Notes: a model not told the origin generated them from the letters alone. A stretch of DNA of 64,000 bases from Testudinibacter aquarius (GCF_004342725.1 NZ_SMCP01000005.1:124001-188000), one strand, 5' to 3'. Numbered from the stretch's first letter, positions 53,639 through 63,577 are shown. Made by a program: numbers and translations.

Positions 53639-55048
53639 ATGAACAGTAATAAAAACACGCCAAGTGCGGTTATTTATATTTCAATTATTGCTGCGCTTGG
53701 CGGCTTTCTATTTGGGTTTGACACTGCCGTTATTAGCGGTACTGTTGAATCTATTCGTAGTGTCGAGTTTGGCTTCGGACTCACCTCAGGCGAATTAGGA
53801 TTTGCGGTTGCATCGGTATTAGTCGGCTCTGCAGTTGGTGCTTGGTACGCTGGGTTTGCTGCGATGCGTTTTGGTCGGGTGAAAGTTATGCTGGTTGCTT
53901 CAGTGATGTTTTCTATTTCAGCCGTTGGCTCAGCGCTAGCCGTCAGTTTATGGGATTTCTCAATTTGGCGATTCGTTGGTGGCGTTGGTGTCGGAATTGC
54001 AGCAGTGATTGCGCCGGCTTATATTGCCGAAGTCTCACCAGCTCATCTGCGTGGTCGTTTAGGCAGCTTACAACAACTTGCTATTGCTGTTGGTTTGCTG
54101 GTATCTTTTATCTCTAATTACCTTCTTGCCAATATTCAAAACTCTCCAAATGCCGAATTATGGGGGGGATTATTAGCTTGGCGTTGGATGTTATTAGTCG
54201 AAATTTTTCCTGCGGTGTTATATGGGATTATGGCATTCAAATTACCTGAATCACCTCGTTATCTGGTCAGTAAAAATAAGCTAACCGAAGCAAAACAAGT
54301 ATTAATAAAATATACAGGTGAAACGGCGGCTGATACTAAAATTCGAAACATTCAGCAAAGTTTAGGAAATTTAGATGAAATCATTTCTATTAAAAACGTA
54401 TTATCATCAAAAACACTTTTTATCCCTGTCGTTTGGGTTGGTATTTGTTTTGCATTTGTTTCACAGTTTACCGGCATTAATATCATTTTATATTATGCAT
54501 CTTCCCTCTGGAGTGCAGTTGGGTTCTCCCAATCGCTTTCTTTTGTTGTTCCTATTGGCACAACAATCATAGGTGTGTTAATGACAGTAATTGGGATGTT
54601 ATACATTGATAAAATAGGTCGACGTAAATTACTGCTGATTGGTTCTATTGGCATGGGCGTTTCTCTTTGGATAACCGGTTTTATTTTTATGAGTGCGGAT
54701 CAAAGTGCAGATGGGCTGGTGTTGCCAGCACATTTATCTTGGTTAGCCTTAATTAGTGCACATGTCTTTTATATTTTCTTTTGTGGAACTTGGGGACCTG
54801 CGATTTGGGTTGTTTTAGGGGAGATTTTTCCTAATCGTATTCGAACAACAGGGCTTGGCATTGCAATTTGTGCTAACTGGATTGGTAATGTTATTGTTAC
54901 TTGGACATTTCCTCCGATGTTGCAAGCCTTTGGACTTGCACCAACCTATTTGTTTTATGGTATTTGCTGTATAGGCTCGTTCTTTATGGTCAAATGGCTT
55001 ATTCCTGAAACCGCTAATCAAGAGTTGGAAGATTTACATAAAAATTAA
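53639..55048 (+). CDS. MFS sugar porter (XylE/GalP type)
   Basis: This 469-residue protein has twelve membrane helices and all sugar-porter signatures: GFLFGFDTAVISG, RFVGGVGVGIAA, PAYIAEVSPAHLRGRLGS, PESPRYL, DKIGRRKLLL and PETANQELEDL. It is a proton symporter for a mono- or small oligosaccharide. AAGGAG precedes the ATG, 20 bases after the esterase stop, so the two genes form an operon. Confidence 0.9.
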   Translation: MNSNKNTPSAVIYISIIAALGGFLFGFDTAVISGTVESIRSVEFGFGLTSGELGFAVASVLVGSAVGAWYAGFAAMRFGRVKVMLVASVMFSISAVGSALAVSLWDFSIWRFVGGVGVGIAAVIAPAYIAEVSPAHLRGRLGSLQQLAIAVGLLVSFISNYLLANIQNSPNAELWGGLLAWRWMLLVEIFPAVLYGIMAFKLPESPRYLVSKNKLTEAKQVLIKYTGETAADTKIRNIQQSLGNLDEIISIKNVLSSKTLFIPVVWVGICFAFVSQFTGINIILYYASSLWSAVGFSQSLSFVVPIGTTIIGVLMTVIGMLYIDKIGRRKLLLIGSIGMGVSLWITGFIFMSADQSADGLVLPAHLSWLALISAHVFYIFFCGTWGPAIWVVLGEIFPNRIRTTGLGIAICANWIGNVIVTWTFPPMLQAFGLAPTYLFYGICCIGSFFMVKWLIPETANQELEDLHKN

Positions 55049-55054
55049 ATGAAT

Positions 55055-55097
55055 GCGAATCTTTTGGACTATTTTTTTACTAAAAGATTCGCTTTTT
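55055..55097 (+). terminator. Terminator of the sugar-porter operon
   Basis: GCGAATCTTTT at 55055-55065 pairs perfectly with AAAAGATTCGC at 55082-55092, followed by TTTTT. Confidence 0.88.
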
Positions 55098-55111
55098 GAA
55101 ACCCTTTCTTA

Positions 55112-55265
55112 TATAATCTTGCGACCCTGTATTACGAACGGTATTTCCCACCGCGTAAATTTAATTGAGTTCTCACTCGAAGGGGTGCAGCAATCAATTT
55201 AGAGGTGTGCTTGATGTTGTTATATTAAGCACAGGGTTTAAAAATTTTATTTTGGTAATCATTTA
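55112..55265 (+). promoter_or_regulatory. rplM promoter and leader
   Basis: TATAAT at 55112-55117 is a good -10; the -35 (TTCGCT) is poor. The leader of about 140 bases contains a hairpin with arms GTGCTT and AAGCAC near 55206-55231. In E. coli, L13 represses rplM-rpsI by binding the leader, so this structure may be the L13 target, but I have not matched it to a known model. Confidence 0.5.
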
Positions 55266-55694
55266 ATGAAAACTTTTGTAGCAAAACCGGAAACTGTAAA
55301 ACGTGACTGGTATGTAGTTGATGCGACCGGCAAAACTTTAGGTCGTTTGGCTACTGAAATCGCAAGTCGCTTACGTGGTAAACACAAAGCCGAATACACT
55401 CCACACGTCGATACCGGTGATTACATCATCGTGATTAACGCTGAAAAAGTTGCCGTAACCGGAAACAAACAAAGCGATAAAATCTACTATTGGCACACAG
55501 GTCACATCGGTGGTATCAAGCAAGCGACTTTCGCAGAGATGATCGAGCGTCGTCCTGAAAGCGTGATTGAAATTGCGGTTAAAGGTATGTTGCCTAAAGG
55601 TCCTTTAGGTCGTGCAATGTATCGCAAATTGAAAGTGTATGCCGGTGCTGAACACAGCCACGCTGCGCAACAACCACAAGTTTTAGACATTTAA
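55266..55694 (+). CDS. rplM: 50S ribosomal protein L13
   Basis: This 142-residue protein, the same length as in E. coli, starts [20 protein letters not shown]. It binds 23S rRNA early in 50S assembly. It is followed 16 bases later by rpsI, the conserved operon. Confidence 0.98.
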   Translation: MKTFVAKPETVKRDWYVVDATGKTLGRLATEIASRLRGKHKAEYTPHVDTGDYIIVINAEKVAVTGNKQSDKIYYWHTGHIGGIKQATFAEMIERRPESVIEIAVKGMLPKGPLGRAMYRKLKVYAGAEHSHAAQQPQVLDI

Positions 55695-55710
55695 TCACGG
55701 GATCAAGATT

Positions 55711-56103
55711 ATGGCAGAGAATCAAAACTACGGCACAGGCCGCCGCAAAAGCTCTTCAGCCCGTGTATTTATCAAACCGGGCAGTGGTAAAATCACTATC
55801 AACCAACGTGAGTTAGACGTTTATTTCGGTCGCGAAACTTCTCGTATGATCGTACGTCAACCGCTGGAGTTAGTTGAATTAACTGAAAAATTGGATCTGT
55901 ACATCACGGTTAAAGGTGGTGGTATTTCCGGTCAAGCAGGTGCGATCCGTCACGGTATCACTCGTGCTCTGATGGAATACGATGAAACTTTACGCCCTGC
56001 ACTGCGTGCAGCCGGCTTCGTCACTCGTGACGCTCGTAAAGTTGAACGTAAGAAAGTCGGCTTGCGTAAAGCACGTCGTCGTCCACAGTTCAGCAAACGT
56101 TAA
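55711..56103 (+). CDS. rpsI: 30S ribosomal protein S9
   Basis: This 130-residue protein starts [19 protein letters not shown] and ends in the conserved basic tail QFSKR, whose last Arg contacts P-site tRNA. Confidence 0.98.
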   Translation: MAENQNYGTGRRKSSSARVFIKPGSGKITINQRELDVYFGRETSRMIVRQPLELVELTEKLDLYITVKGGGISGQAGAIRHGITRALMEYDETLRPALRAAGFVTRDARKVERKKVGLRKARRRPQFSKR

Positions 56104-56136
56104 TTTTACCGTACAGTATTATACTGGTGGATATAC

Positions 56137-56166
56137 AAGCCGATTGGGAAACCAATCGGCTTTTTT
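56137..56166 (+). terminator. rplM-rpsI terminator
   Basis: AAGCCGATTGG and CCAATCGGCTT form an eleven-pair stem with loop GAAA, followed by TTTTTT. Confidence 0.92.
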
Positions 56167-56171
56167 AATCA

Positions 56172-56999
56172 CTATTTTTCTAGTAGGTAGTTTACTTTCA
56201 CTGGGAAATGATCAGAAGCAACTTTAGTCAAATCATCTAACACAATTTGCGCACTGTTGACTTTTAATTTATCGTGATTTTTGCTGACCACATAATCAAT
56301 AATCCATGGCTCATCCGGGATACTCGCCCCTTCCAACGGACTATCAATCCGCCAGTTATTTTTTATCAAATACGCCATCGTATCCAAATTATGATTATCT
56401 TCTTTTCTGATCGAAGCATTGAAATCGGCTACAAAAATGGTCGGTAGCTTAGAATCAAGGTTGTCTTCAACCATTTTCAGTGATGTCAATTGAATAGTGC
56501 TACCATTTTCAGTTTTGTTTTTGTGGGTTAAATGTGAGGCAACAAATTGAAAGGTGATGCCATCTTTATCTGTAAAGGTTGCAACACCCGCTGAACGTTG
56601 GCCATCGCCATCAGGATCCGGCAAGCGCACCACTTTATAATCATTTAAAGTTAATACATCGGATTTATAGATAATCGCATTACCATATTCACCATTTTCA
56701 AATTCGATAGCGGCTGCATTTAAGGTTTTCCAAGGCGTATTTTGCGCATTTTGCAATTGCTGCGCAATATATTTACCTTGACTGACAAATCCGGTTCTGC
56801 CGTTAGCGATATCCACTTCTTGCAAACCGACCAAATCCACGTCTAACTTATTCAATACATTCGTAATACGTTGTAAATCTAAAACCTCATCTTCACCAGC
56901 GCCGTGATGTATATTGTAAGTGGCAACATTTAATGGCGCAGCAGATAAGCCAACGCTCGATAATAATGCAATAAAACCTGACAAATGGTGTAATTTCAT
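56172..56999 (-). CDS. Secreted endonuclease/exonuclease/phosphatase-fold protein
   Basis: This 275-residue protein has a signal peptide (MKLHHLSGFIALLSSVGLSA) and the metal-dependent EEP fold. Catalytic segments are ATYNIHHG, GLQEVD, ASHLTH, VADFNAS and ASDHFPV. Such secreted proteins may hydrolyse DNA, phospholipid or phosphoinositide; the substrate is not evident. It is convergent with rpsI. Confidence 0.82.
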   Translation of the reverse strand: MKLHHLSGFIALLSSVGLSAAPLNVATYNIHHGAGEDEVLDLQRITNVLNKLDVDLVGLQEVDIANGRTGFVSQGKYIAQQLQNAQNTPWKTLNAAAIEFENGEYGNAIIYKSDVLTLNDYKVVRLPDPDGDGQRSAGVATFTDKDGITFQFVASHLTHKNKTENGSTIQLTSLKMVEDNLDSKLPTIFVADFNASIRKEDNHNLDTMAYLIKNNWRIDSPLEGASIPDEPWIIDYVVSKNHDKLKVNSAQIVLDDLTKVASDHFPVKVNYLLEK

Positions 57000-57100
57000 T
57001 ATCTATTCCTTATAAAAAATAATATGGCTCACAGCCACAGAATTATAGCTGTGAGTATCGATAATAAAATTTATTAAGTTTTTTTTCAATGAAAAAAATC

Positions 57101-57244
57101 CTAGCGTTTTTTCTTACAGCCTCCTTGGCGGGCTTTAAAGCGTGGATTTTCTTTGCAGATCACATAAACCACGCCGTGGCGGCGTACAATTTTACAGCCT
57201 TGATGGCGAGTTTTGGCGCTTTTCAATGATGATAATACTTGCAT
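57101..57244 (-). CDS. rpmJ2: Alternative ribosomal protein L36 (type B)
   Basis: This 47-residue basic protein ([17 protein letters not shown], ending QGGCKKKR) matches E. coli YkgO, with [15 protein letters not shown]. Type B L36 replaces the zinc-containing form when zinc is scarce. It lies 13 bases after rpmE2, the usual pairing. Confidence 0.9.
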   Translation of the reverse strand: MQVLSSLKSAKTRHQGCKIVRRHGVVYVICKENPRFKARQGGCKKKR

Positions 57245-57257
57245 GTTACTTTACTCC

Positions 57258-57521
57258 TTATTTGCTTTTTAAGCCGAATTTGGCAAAGCGATTGCTGAAG
57301 TCGCTGACACGCCCTTCAGTGCCTAATTGACGGGTTTTACCGGTGTAGTAAGGGTGTGATGCTGAAGAGGTATCACACATAAACACCGGATATTCTTTGC
57401 CGTCTTCCCATTTCATGGTGCCATTGGTGCTGGCACAAGAACGGATTAGAAAACCGGTTTTGGCGTTGGAATCATAAAATAAAACAGTACGATAGTTGCC
57501 GGGGTGAATATTTTTTTGCAT
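57258..57521 (-). CDS. rpmE2: Alternative ribosomal protein L31 (type B)
   Basis: This 87-residue protein matches L31 type B (YkgM), with [17 protein letters not shown] and [13 protein letters not shown]. It lacks the CxxC zinc pairs of normal L31 and substitutes for it in low zinc. A Zur/Fur-like palindrome lies 69 bases upstream. Confidence 0.94.
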   Translation of the reverse strand: MQKNIHPGNYRTVLFYDSNAKTGFLIRSCASTNGTMKWEDGKEYPVFMCDTSSASHPYYTGKTRQLGTEGRVSDFSNRFAKFGLKSK

Positions 57522-57589
57522 GGTTTAGCCTCAATATTAGGGTTTGTTGATCTCTATTTAGGAACATTCGAGGCGTAGCATATTACATT

Positions 57590-57608
57590 ATTGATAACAA
57601 TTATCAAT
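57590..57608 (-). promoter_or_regulatory. Zur/Fur-type operator of rpmE2-rpmJ2
   Basis: ATTGATAACAATTATCAAT is a 19-base palindrome with arms ATTGATA and TATCAAT. Its position upstream of zinc-free ribosomal paralogues points to Zur, although the sequence also resembles a Fur box. Confidence 0.65.
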
Positions 57609-57660
57609 AGCAAAAGAGATAAAAAACCTTATTTTTTATCCTAAATGAGAATTTAGCGAT

Positions 57661-57700
57661 AAAAAAACAATCTGTAGTGTCAAATTACAGATTGTTTTAG
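57661..57700. terminator. Terminator of the ypfJ-like gene
   Basis: AACAATCTGTA at 57666-57676 and TACAGATTGTT at 57686-57696 form an eleven-pair stem. T-runs flank it on both strands, seven long on the minus strand. Confidence 0.88.
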
Positions 57701-57745
57701 GCTATTTGTTTGCAGCTGACCGCACTTTAAAGCAGCAGCAACGAT

Positions 57746-58588
57746 TTAGCCAAATGGATTACATTGCTTAATATCACCACTTTGTAATCCACGTTGAAAC
57801 CAAGCTAAACGCTGTGCCGATGTGCCGTGGGTGAAGCTGTCAGGTACTGCATAACCTTGAGATTGTTTTTGCAAACGGTCATCACCGACCGCTTCGGCAG
57901 CATTGAAGGCTTCCTCCAAATCGCCTGACTCTAAAATACCGTTTTTATCGGCATAGTGCCCCCAAATACCGGCAAAGCAGTCGGCTTGCAACTCCAGTTT
58001 AACCGATAATTGATTGGCAGCGGCTTGGCTGCCGCTGCGTTGCTGAGCTTGCTGTACTTTCGGCAAAATGCCCAATAAGTTTTGCACATGATGTCCGACT
58101 TCATGCGCAATCACATAGGCAAATGCGGTATCGCCAGAGGCTTTCAGTTTGCTGCTCATATCTTTATAAAACGAAAGATCCAGATACACTCGCTGGTCAT
58201 TCGGGCAATAAAACGGCCCCATTGCTGCCTGTCCGGTTCCGCATGAAGTTTGGGTTGCGTAGTTGTAAAGTACCATTGTTGGTGGTGTGTAGCGCTGACC
58301 GCTCTTGCCAAAATACTGCTCCCAAGCCACTTCAGTATCCGCCAGCACCACTCGCGAAAAGGAATTTAGTTGCTGCTCTTCTTGAGAGTTCAGTGAAGAT
58401 TGGTAGCTCTGCCCCGAGCTAATGTTGCTGGCATCGACCAAACCGGACAGATCGACGCCAAAATAAGCGCCGACTAAGATAATCAGCAAACCGACAATAC
58501 CTCCGCCCTTGCCCCTAAAACCACCTCCACCGGACGCGCCCCGGCGATCTTCCACATTACTGCTCTCTCTACGCCCCTGCCAACGCAT
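57746..58588 (-). CDS. YpfJ-type zinc metallopeptidase
   Basis: This 280-residue protein matches the YpfJ/KPN_02809 family. It has a Gly-rich N-terminal part, one membrane helix ([17 protein letters not shown]), and a periplasmic neutral zinc peptidase domain with HEVGHH near residue 164. Family length in E. coli is 287. The substrate is unknown. Confidence 0.9.
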   Translation of the reverse strand: MRWQGRRESSNVEDRRGASGGGGFRGKGGGIVGLLIILVGAYFGVDLSGLVDASNISSGQSYQSSLNSQEEQQLNSFSRVVLADTEVAWEQYFGKSGQRYTPPTMVLYNYATQTSCGTGQAAMGPFYCPNDQRVYLDLSFYKDMSSKLKASGDTAFAYVIAHEVGHHVQNLLGILPKVQQAQQRSGSQAAANQLSVKLELQADCFAGIWGHYADKNGILESGDLEEAFNAAEAVGDDRLQKQSQGYAVPDSFTHGTSAQRLAWFQRGLQSGDIKQCNPFG

Positions 58589-58631
58589 ATTGCTTCCCCT
58601 TAAAATGAATCAAAATCGTTGTATTATCCCC

Positions 58632-59357
58632 TTAATCCGTTGTGCAATCAATCGTTAACCGCAGCAATTGCTGCTGTACCTCGGCGCGTAGAAAGTATTT
58701 GCCGCTGTGCGGCAATTGTGTGATGACAATTTTCTCACCCCGATACTCAAATTTGAGCGCATAAGCGTGTAAATAAGTGCGGTCAAGTGCGGTTTTATCA
58801 CCATAGCGCTGATCGCCCAAAATCGGGCTGCCGAGGCTTTTCATCGCCACACGCAATTGGTGCGTTTTACCGCTCTTTGGCATCAGATGAAATAAGCGCA
58901 AGCCAGGTTCACACAGCACACTGTGAAAACGGGTGACTGCCGGATTGGTTTGACTGCGACACAGTTTCCAACTGCCGTTACGTGTTTTCGCCATATCACC
59001 TGTCACCATGCCCTGCTTTTTCTTTGGTTTCCCGCTCGAAAGCGCGATATAATGTTTCTCTATTTTATGCGTTTGAAACAGGCGTGAAAACTCGGCGGCA
59101 GCGGCGCTATTGCGAGCTAAAATGAGTAAGCCGGAGGTGATTTTATCCAAACGATGAACCAGCCATAGCTTGGCATCACCGGTTTGCTGCGCCACCCAAT
59201 CCGGCAATCCTGATAGTTGTTGATCTTTATGCACACTGATGCCGATCGGTTTGTCGATCACAATAAAATCGGGGTGGCGGTACACCACAGCAATCGGTTC
59301 AGGAATATCAGCATCAGCAATATCAGCTTTCGAGGTAATCGTTTCTTTTGGCAACAT
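58632..59357 (-). CDS. RluA-family pseudouridine synthase
   Basis: This 241-residue enzyme has the catalytic motif HRLDKITSGLLILA near residue 68, with the active Asp. It continues with KTHQLRVAMKSLGSPILGD. It is close to the H. influenzae HI0042 type (TIGR01621), whose RNA target is not firmly known. A direct pair of uptake signals lies within it (58776-58796). Confidence 0.88.
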   Translation of the reverse strand: MLPKETITSKADIADADIPEPIAVVYRHPDFIVIDKPIGISVHKDQQLSGLPDWVAQQTGDAKLWLVHRLDKITSGLLILARNSAAAAEFSRLFQTHKIEKHYIALSSGKPKKKQGMVTGDMAKTRNGSWKLCRSQTNPAVTRFHSVLCEPGLRLFHLMPKSGKTHQLRVAMKSLGSPILGDQRYGDKTALDRTYLHAYALKFEYRGEKIVITQLPHSGKYFLRAEVQQQLLRLTIDCTTD

Positions 59358-59404
59358 CGCGGTTATCTATCAATCATATAATTAAGGCGTTTGATAAGCA
59401 TAGT

Positions 59405-60865
59405 ATGAATATAGAACTTTCGCAAATTATCGGTTACTTGCTGCCGGCATTTGTCTGGATTTTCGGCATTGGAATCACCGCACGTTTGGCATTTAAAAAA
59501 CAAGCGGTCTCCGTCACCTTGGCGTGGTTGCTGATCATCTTTATGATCCCAATTTTCGGCATTATTGCCTATCTGATTCTAGGCGAAATCAAACTCGGAC
59601 GGCGTCGCGGCGAGTCCTTCAAAAAACTGGCACCGCTCTACACCGAATGGTTCAGCAGTTTTGATCAATGCTCCAATTTAACCTTAAGCAACGAAAAACT
59701 ACGTTTTAAACCGTTGTTTGCCTTGAGCCGCTATCGAGTCGGCATTCCGTGCGTGTTAAATAACGAACTGCATATTTTAAACAGTGCCGAAAACATTATC
59801 CAAACCATGATTCAGGATATTGAACAGGCGCAAAAAAGCATTTACATGACATTTTATATCTGGTCGGACGGCGGCTTGGTCAATGATCTGACCAGCGCCT
59901 TAATTCGCGCTGCCAAACGTGGGGTAAGAATTCAAATTTTACTGGACTCCGTCGGCAGCAAGCATTTTTTGGGCAGCCGAAATTACCGTTACCTGCTCGA
60001 CAATGGCATTCGAATCGAGGAAGCGCTGCACGCCAATCTGTTCCGTATGTTTTTCCGTCGTGTCGATTTGCGGCAACACCGTAAAATTGTGGTGATCGAT
60101 GACAATATTAGTTACACCGGCAGCATGAATATGGTTGATCCGCGTTATTTCAAACAGCACGCCGAAGTCGGACAATGGATCGATATTATGGTGCGGATTG
60201 AAGGGCCGGTATCACTTATTTTGCAGGGCGTTCATAGTTGGGATTGGCAGATGGAAACCAATGAAGACGTTGCGCTGCTGCCGCAATGTCCGCTGTTACA
60301 ACATAAACCTGATGATTCGCACGGCGTGCAAATTTTGCCGTCCGGTCCCGGGTTTCCACAAGATTTGATGACTCAATCGCTGCTGCTGGCGATCAGCAGC
60401 GCACGGCACAGCATCACAATCACCTCGCCCTATTTTGTGCCCAGTTCCACCATTGCCGAATCGCTGGCAACCGCTTCGATTCGTGGAGTTGAGGTCAAAC
60501 TGATCCTACCAGAGAAAAATGACTCATTCTTAGTCGAATGGGCGAGCCGCACTTTCTTTGATGAATTGTTGGAAGCCGGGGTGAAAATTTACCGTTTTGA
60601 AAACGGGTTGCTGCACACCAAAAGCATTCTGATTGATTCCCGTCTGGCACTGGTTGGCACAGTAAATATGGATGCACGCAGTTTTATGCTGAATTTTGAA
60701 GTAACGATGATCGTGGATGATCTGCGTTTCGGACAAGAGGTCGAGGCGTTACAAACCGGCTATTTAGCACAATCCAGCCTGATGGATGCACACGTTTGGT
60801 ACCGCCGCCCGATTTATAAACGCTTTTTTGAGCGACTGTTCTTTTTATTCAGCCCATTGCTCTAG
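59405..60865 (+). CDS. cls: Cardiolipin synthase ClsA
   Basis: This 486-residue protein is the same length as E. coli ClsA. It has two N-terminal membrane helices and two phospholipase D motifs, HRKIVVIDDNISYTGS (His at 225) and HTKSILIDSRLALVGT (His at 404). It condenses two phosphatidylglycerols to cardiolipin. The start MNIELSQIIGY is preferred over upstream frames. Confidence 0.95.
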   Translation: MNIELSQIIGYLLPAFVWIFGIGITARLAFKKQAVSVTLAWLLIIFMIPIFGIIAYLILGEIKLGRRRGESFKKLAPLYTEWFSSFDQCSNLTLSNEKLRFKPLFALSRYRVGIPCVLNNELHILNSAENIIQTMIQDIEQAQKSIYMTFYIWSDGGLVNDLTSALIRAAKRGVRIQILLDSVGSKHFLGSRNYRYLLDNGIRIEEALHANLFRMFFRRVDLRQHRKIVVIDDNISYTGSMNMVDPRYFKQHAEVGQWIDIMVRIEGPVSLILQGVHSWDWQMETNEDVALLPQCPLLQHKPDDSHGVQILPSGPGFPQDLMTQSLLLAISSARHSITITSPYFVPSSTIAESLATASIRGVEVKLILPEKNDSFLVEWASRTFFDELLEAGVKIYRFENGLLHTKSILIDSRLALVGTVNMDARSFMLNFEVTMIVDDLRFGQEVEALQTGYLAQSSLMDAHVWYRRPIYKRFFERLFFLFSPLL

Positions 60866-60866
60866 G

Positions 60867-60916
60867 GTCTGTTGGTGTTTGTTTATAATTTGAGCTATAA
60901 ACAAACACCAACAGAC
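60867..60916. repeat. Perfect 21-bp inverted repeat between cls and glnD
   Basis: The arms 60867-60887 (GTCTGTTGGTGTTTGTTTAT...) and 60896-60916 are exact reverse complements around the eight-base loop ATTTGAGC. The hairpin fills the gap between two convergent genes and probably ends both transcripts, although no T-run follows the stem. Confidence 0.85.
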
Positions 60917-60917
60917 G

Positions 60918-63548
60918 CTAATCAAGTGCGCTCAGCAATGCCCGCTGCAACCGCTGTTTTTCACTGTCGTCCAAGGCTCTGTTTTGCGAATTGGCAAGGA
61001 TAAAAAAGTCCTCCGCCCGTTCGCCGGTGGTGGTAATTTTCGCATTCAACAAATTAAGCCCCTGTTCGCTAAAGACATTACTAATCGTCACCAATAATCC
61101 CGGTTTATCCAGCACAAAAATTTCCAATTCGGTTTGATCACCTCTTTTGCTGTCGATAAACCGCACTTCAGTTGGGACATGAAAATGCTGTAACTTATTG
61201 TTGATTCTAGTATTCAGCGCCGGCTTATATTCACTTTGCAACGCAGTCAACACACTCTGTTCGATGCTGCGGCGGCGATCAAATTTCGCCAGCATGCCGG
61301 AAGTTTCGCTGATAATAAACGAATCCAGAGCATAGCCGTCATTACTGGTTAAAATTTGGGCATCGTGAATTGACAGATTTTTCGCCTCGATAGCTCGCAC
61401 CACTTTGTTGAACAAGTGCGGTTGATCAGGGCAATAGACAAACAGTTCGGTGCCGCCTTGTGAAAAACGATTGCTGGATTTCACAATAGTCTGCTCGCCT
61501 GTTTGACAGATCAATTCAACATGCCAGGCCAGTTGTTGTGGATTATTGCGTAAAAAATAGTCCTGTGGACAACGCTGCCAAAAATCATTGACGGTACGTA
61601 ATTTCAAGCGCTCATCTTGCAGCAATGGCTGCAATAGTGTCAACGCTCGCAGACGATGTTGCAAAATTTCATCACTGATATCCAGCAAATAGTCCGAGCC
61701 TTGTTCCAGCTGCTGCTTGGTAAATTGATAAAGCGTTTTAATCAACGAACGCTTCCAACTGTTCCACAACGTGCTGTTGGTGGCACTGATGTCCGCCACG
61801 GTCAGACACGTCAAATAATCCAGACGAATTTGATATTTCACACTATTGGCAAACGCCAACACCACTTGCGGATCATAAATATCACGCCGCTGTGCAGTGA
61901 CTGACATTTTTAAATGATTGAGCACCAACCAAGCGGTCATTTCCGCATCTTGCTCATCAAAACCATGTTTTTGTGCGAAGTCATAAACATCAATGGCGCC
62001 CAACTCGGCATGATCACCGCCACGCCCTTTGGCAATATCATGGAAAAGTGCGGTCAAGTAGATCAAGGTTCGGTTTGCCAAATGCGGAAACAGTTCAACG
62101 CACAGCGGATGCTGTTCCGTATTTTGTGGATCGAGAAAGCTTTCCAACTTCAACAGCACCCGCACGGTGTGTTCGTCCACCGTATACGCATGAAACAGAT
62201 CAAATTGCATTAAACCACTGATATTATTCCACTCTTCACAATAGGCATTTAACACACCGTGCTGGTGCATCGGCACAATCGCTCGGGCAATCGCTTGCGG
62301 TTGTTCCAACAGATGCACAAATTTTTGCCGTGCGGAGGGAATATCAATCAGATACTGCCCTTTTTTGTCGCTATCCTGCACCGCCAACGCTAAACGCAAC
62401 CGACGCAGCGTAGTGGAATGGAGCACCGCTTGCGGCTGCTGTGTCAAATGGAAAAACAGATCCAGTATCGTATCCGGTTGCCGTAAAAAGCAGTCTGGAT
62501 TGCGCAAGCGAATCGCCTGATTTTTCAGTTCAAAATGCGAATCTAATGGCTGTGCCTTGCCGCTGTCGCAAGTCTGAATAAAATGCTCTTGGTAGTGTTG
62601 CAGCAACAATTCTGTCAGCTGCATAATGTCATGGGAGGCACGAAAGAAGTGCTTCATCATCTCTTCTACTGCCCGATTACCTGCACCTTGATAGCCCAAC
62701 ATTTCACTGACTTTCACCTGCCGATCAAACAACAAACGGTTATCATAGCGTTTGATCACCAGATGCAACGCAAAGCGCAATTTGAATAAAAATTGCTGCG
62801 CACGATTCAAAGTGCGGTGTTCTTCCGGGTAAATAAAACCCGAATCCAAAATCTCTTGCAGGTTCTTGACGCCCAAATGGCGCAGCGCAATCCAGTATAA
62901 TAAATGTAAATCGCGCAAGCCGCCGGGGCTGTATTTGATATCCGGTTCTAAATTATAGCCGGTATTATTGTAACGTTGGTAACGCTCAGCTTTTTCCTGC
63001 ATTTTAGCGGCAAAAAATGCCTCGATCGACCAAAATTCAGCAGATTTAACCGCACTTTGTAACTGTCGGAACAAGGTTTGATTGCCGTCCAGAAAACGGG
63101 ACTCCAATAAATTGGTGGCAATACTGATGTCCGCCTGCCCTTCGGCAATACATTGATCCAGCGTACGCACACTGTGGCCGACTTCAAAGTGACAATCCCA
63201 TAAAAATTGAATCAGTGCGCTAATGTTGTCTTGCTGTGATGTATCAAGTGCGGTGTCACTGAGGATCAAAATATCCAAATCGGAGAGCGGAAACATCTCT
63301 TCGCGCCCATAACCGCCGACCGCAACCAGCGCCAACGGCTGTTGATCCAAACCGAACTGGCGCCATAACTGCTGAAACAACTGATCATAAAAGCGGCTGC
63401 GCTCAGCGATCAAGTGGTTAATATCACTGTGATTAAATTGCGCCAATTCCTGCGCTTTTAGCGCCTGCAACCGCACTTTTACTTCACTGACGTCAATTAC
63501 ACTATTTTCGACCACCACATCGCTGACTTGATCACGGCTAGATATCAT
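60918..63548 (-). CDS. glnD: GlnD PII uridylyltransferase / uridylyl-removing enzyme
   Basis: This 876-residue nitrogen sensor has an N-terminal nucleotidyltransferase (VGGYGREEMFPLSDLDI), a central HD hydrolase (ALFHDIAKGRGGDHAE), and two C-terminal ACT domains (around 690-770 and 800-870) that bind glutamine. It modifies PII in response to glutamine. It lies downstream of map, as in E. coli. Confidence 0.97.
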   Translation of the reverse strand: MISSRDQVSDVVVENSVIDVSEVKVRLQALKAQELAQFNHSDINHLIAERSRFYDQLFQQLWRQFGLDQQPLALVAVGGYGREEMFPLSDLDILILSDTALDTSQQDNISALIQFLWDCHFEVGHSVRTLDQCIAEGQADISIATNLLESRFLDGNQTLFRQLQSAVKSAEFWSIEAFFAAKMQEKAERYQRYNNTGYNLEPDIKYSPGGLRDLHLLYWIALRHLGVKNLQEILDSGFIYPEEHRTLNRAQQFLFKLRFALHLVIKRYDNRLLFDRQVKVSEMLGYQGAGNRAVEEMMKHFFRASHDIMQLTELLLQHYQEHFIQTCDSGKAQPLDSHFELKNQAIRLRNPDCFLRQPDTILDLFFHLTQQPQAVLHSTTLRRLRLALAVQDSDKKGQYLIDIPSARQKFVHLLEQPQAIARAIVPMHQHGVLNAYCEEWNNISGLMQFDLFHAYTVDEHTVRVLLKLESFLDPQNTEQHPLCVELFPHLANRTLIYLTALFHDIAKGRGGDHAELGAIDVYDFAQKHGFDEQDAEMTAWLVLNHLKMSVTAQRRDIYDPQVVLAFANSVKYQIRLDYLTCLTVADISATNSTLWNSWKRSLIKTLYQFTKQQLEQGSDYLLDISDEILQHRLRALTLLQPLLQDERLKLRTVNDFWQRCPQDYFLRNNPQQLAWHVELICQTGEQTIVKSSNRFSQGGTELFVYCPDQPHLFNKVVRAIEAKNLSIHDAQILTSNDGYALDSFIISETSGMLAKFDRRRSIEQSVLTALQSEYKPALNTRINNKLQHFHVPTEVRFIDSKRGDQTELEIFVLDKPGLLVTISNVFSEQGLNLLNAKITTTGERAEDFFILANSQNRALDDSEKQRLQRALLSALD

Positions 63549-63577
63549 GCTTTATGCCTTCCGACACTTATTCAAAA

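Noticed and set aside
56172-56999. CdtB-like genotoxin
   Set aside because: The EEP fold and signal peptide fit, but no cdtA or cdtC adjoins and nothing specific to CdtB is seen; left as a general secreted EEP protein.
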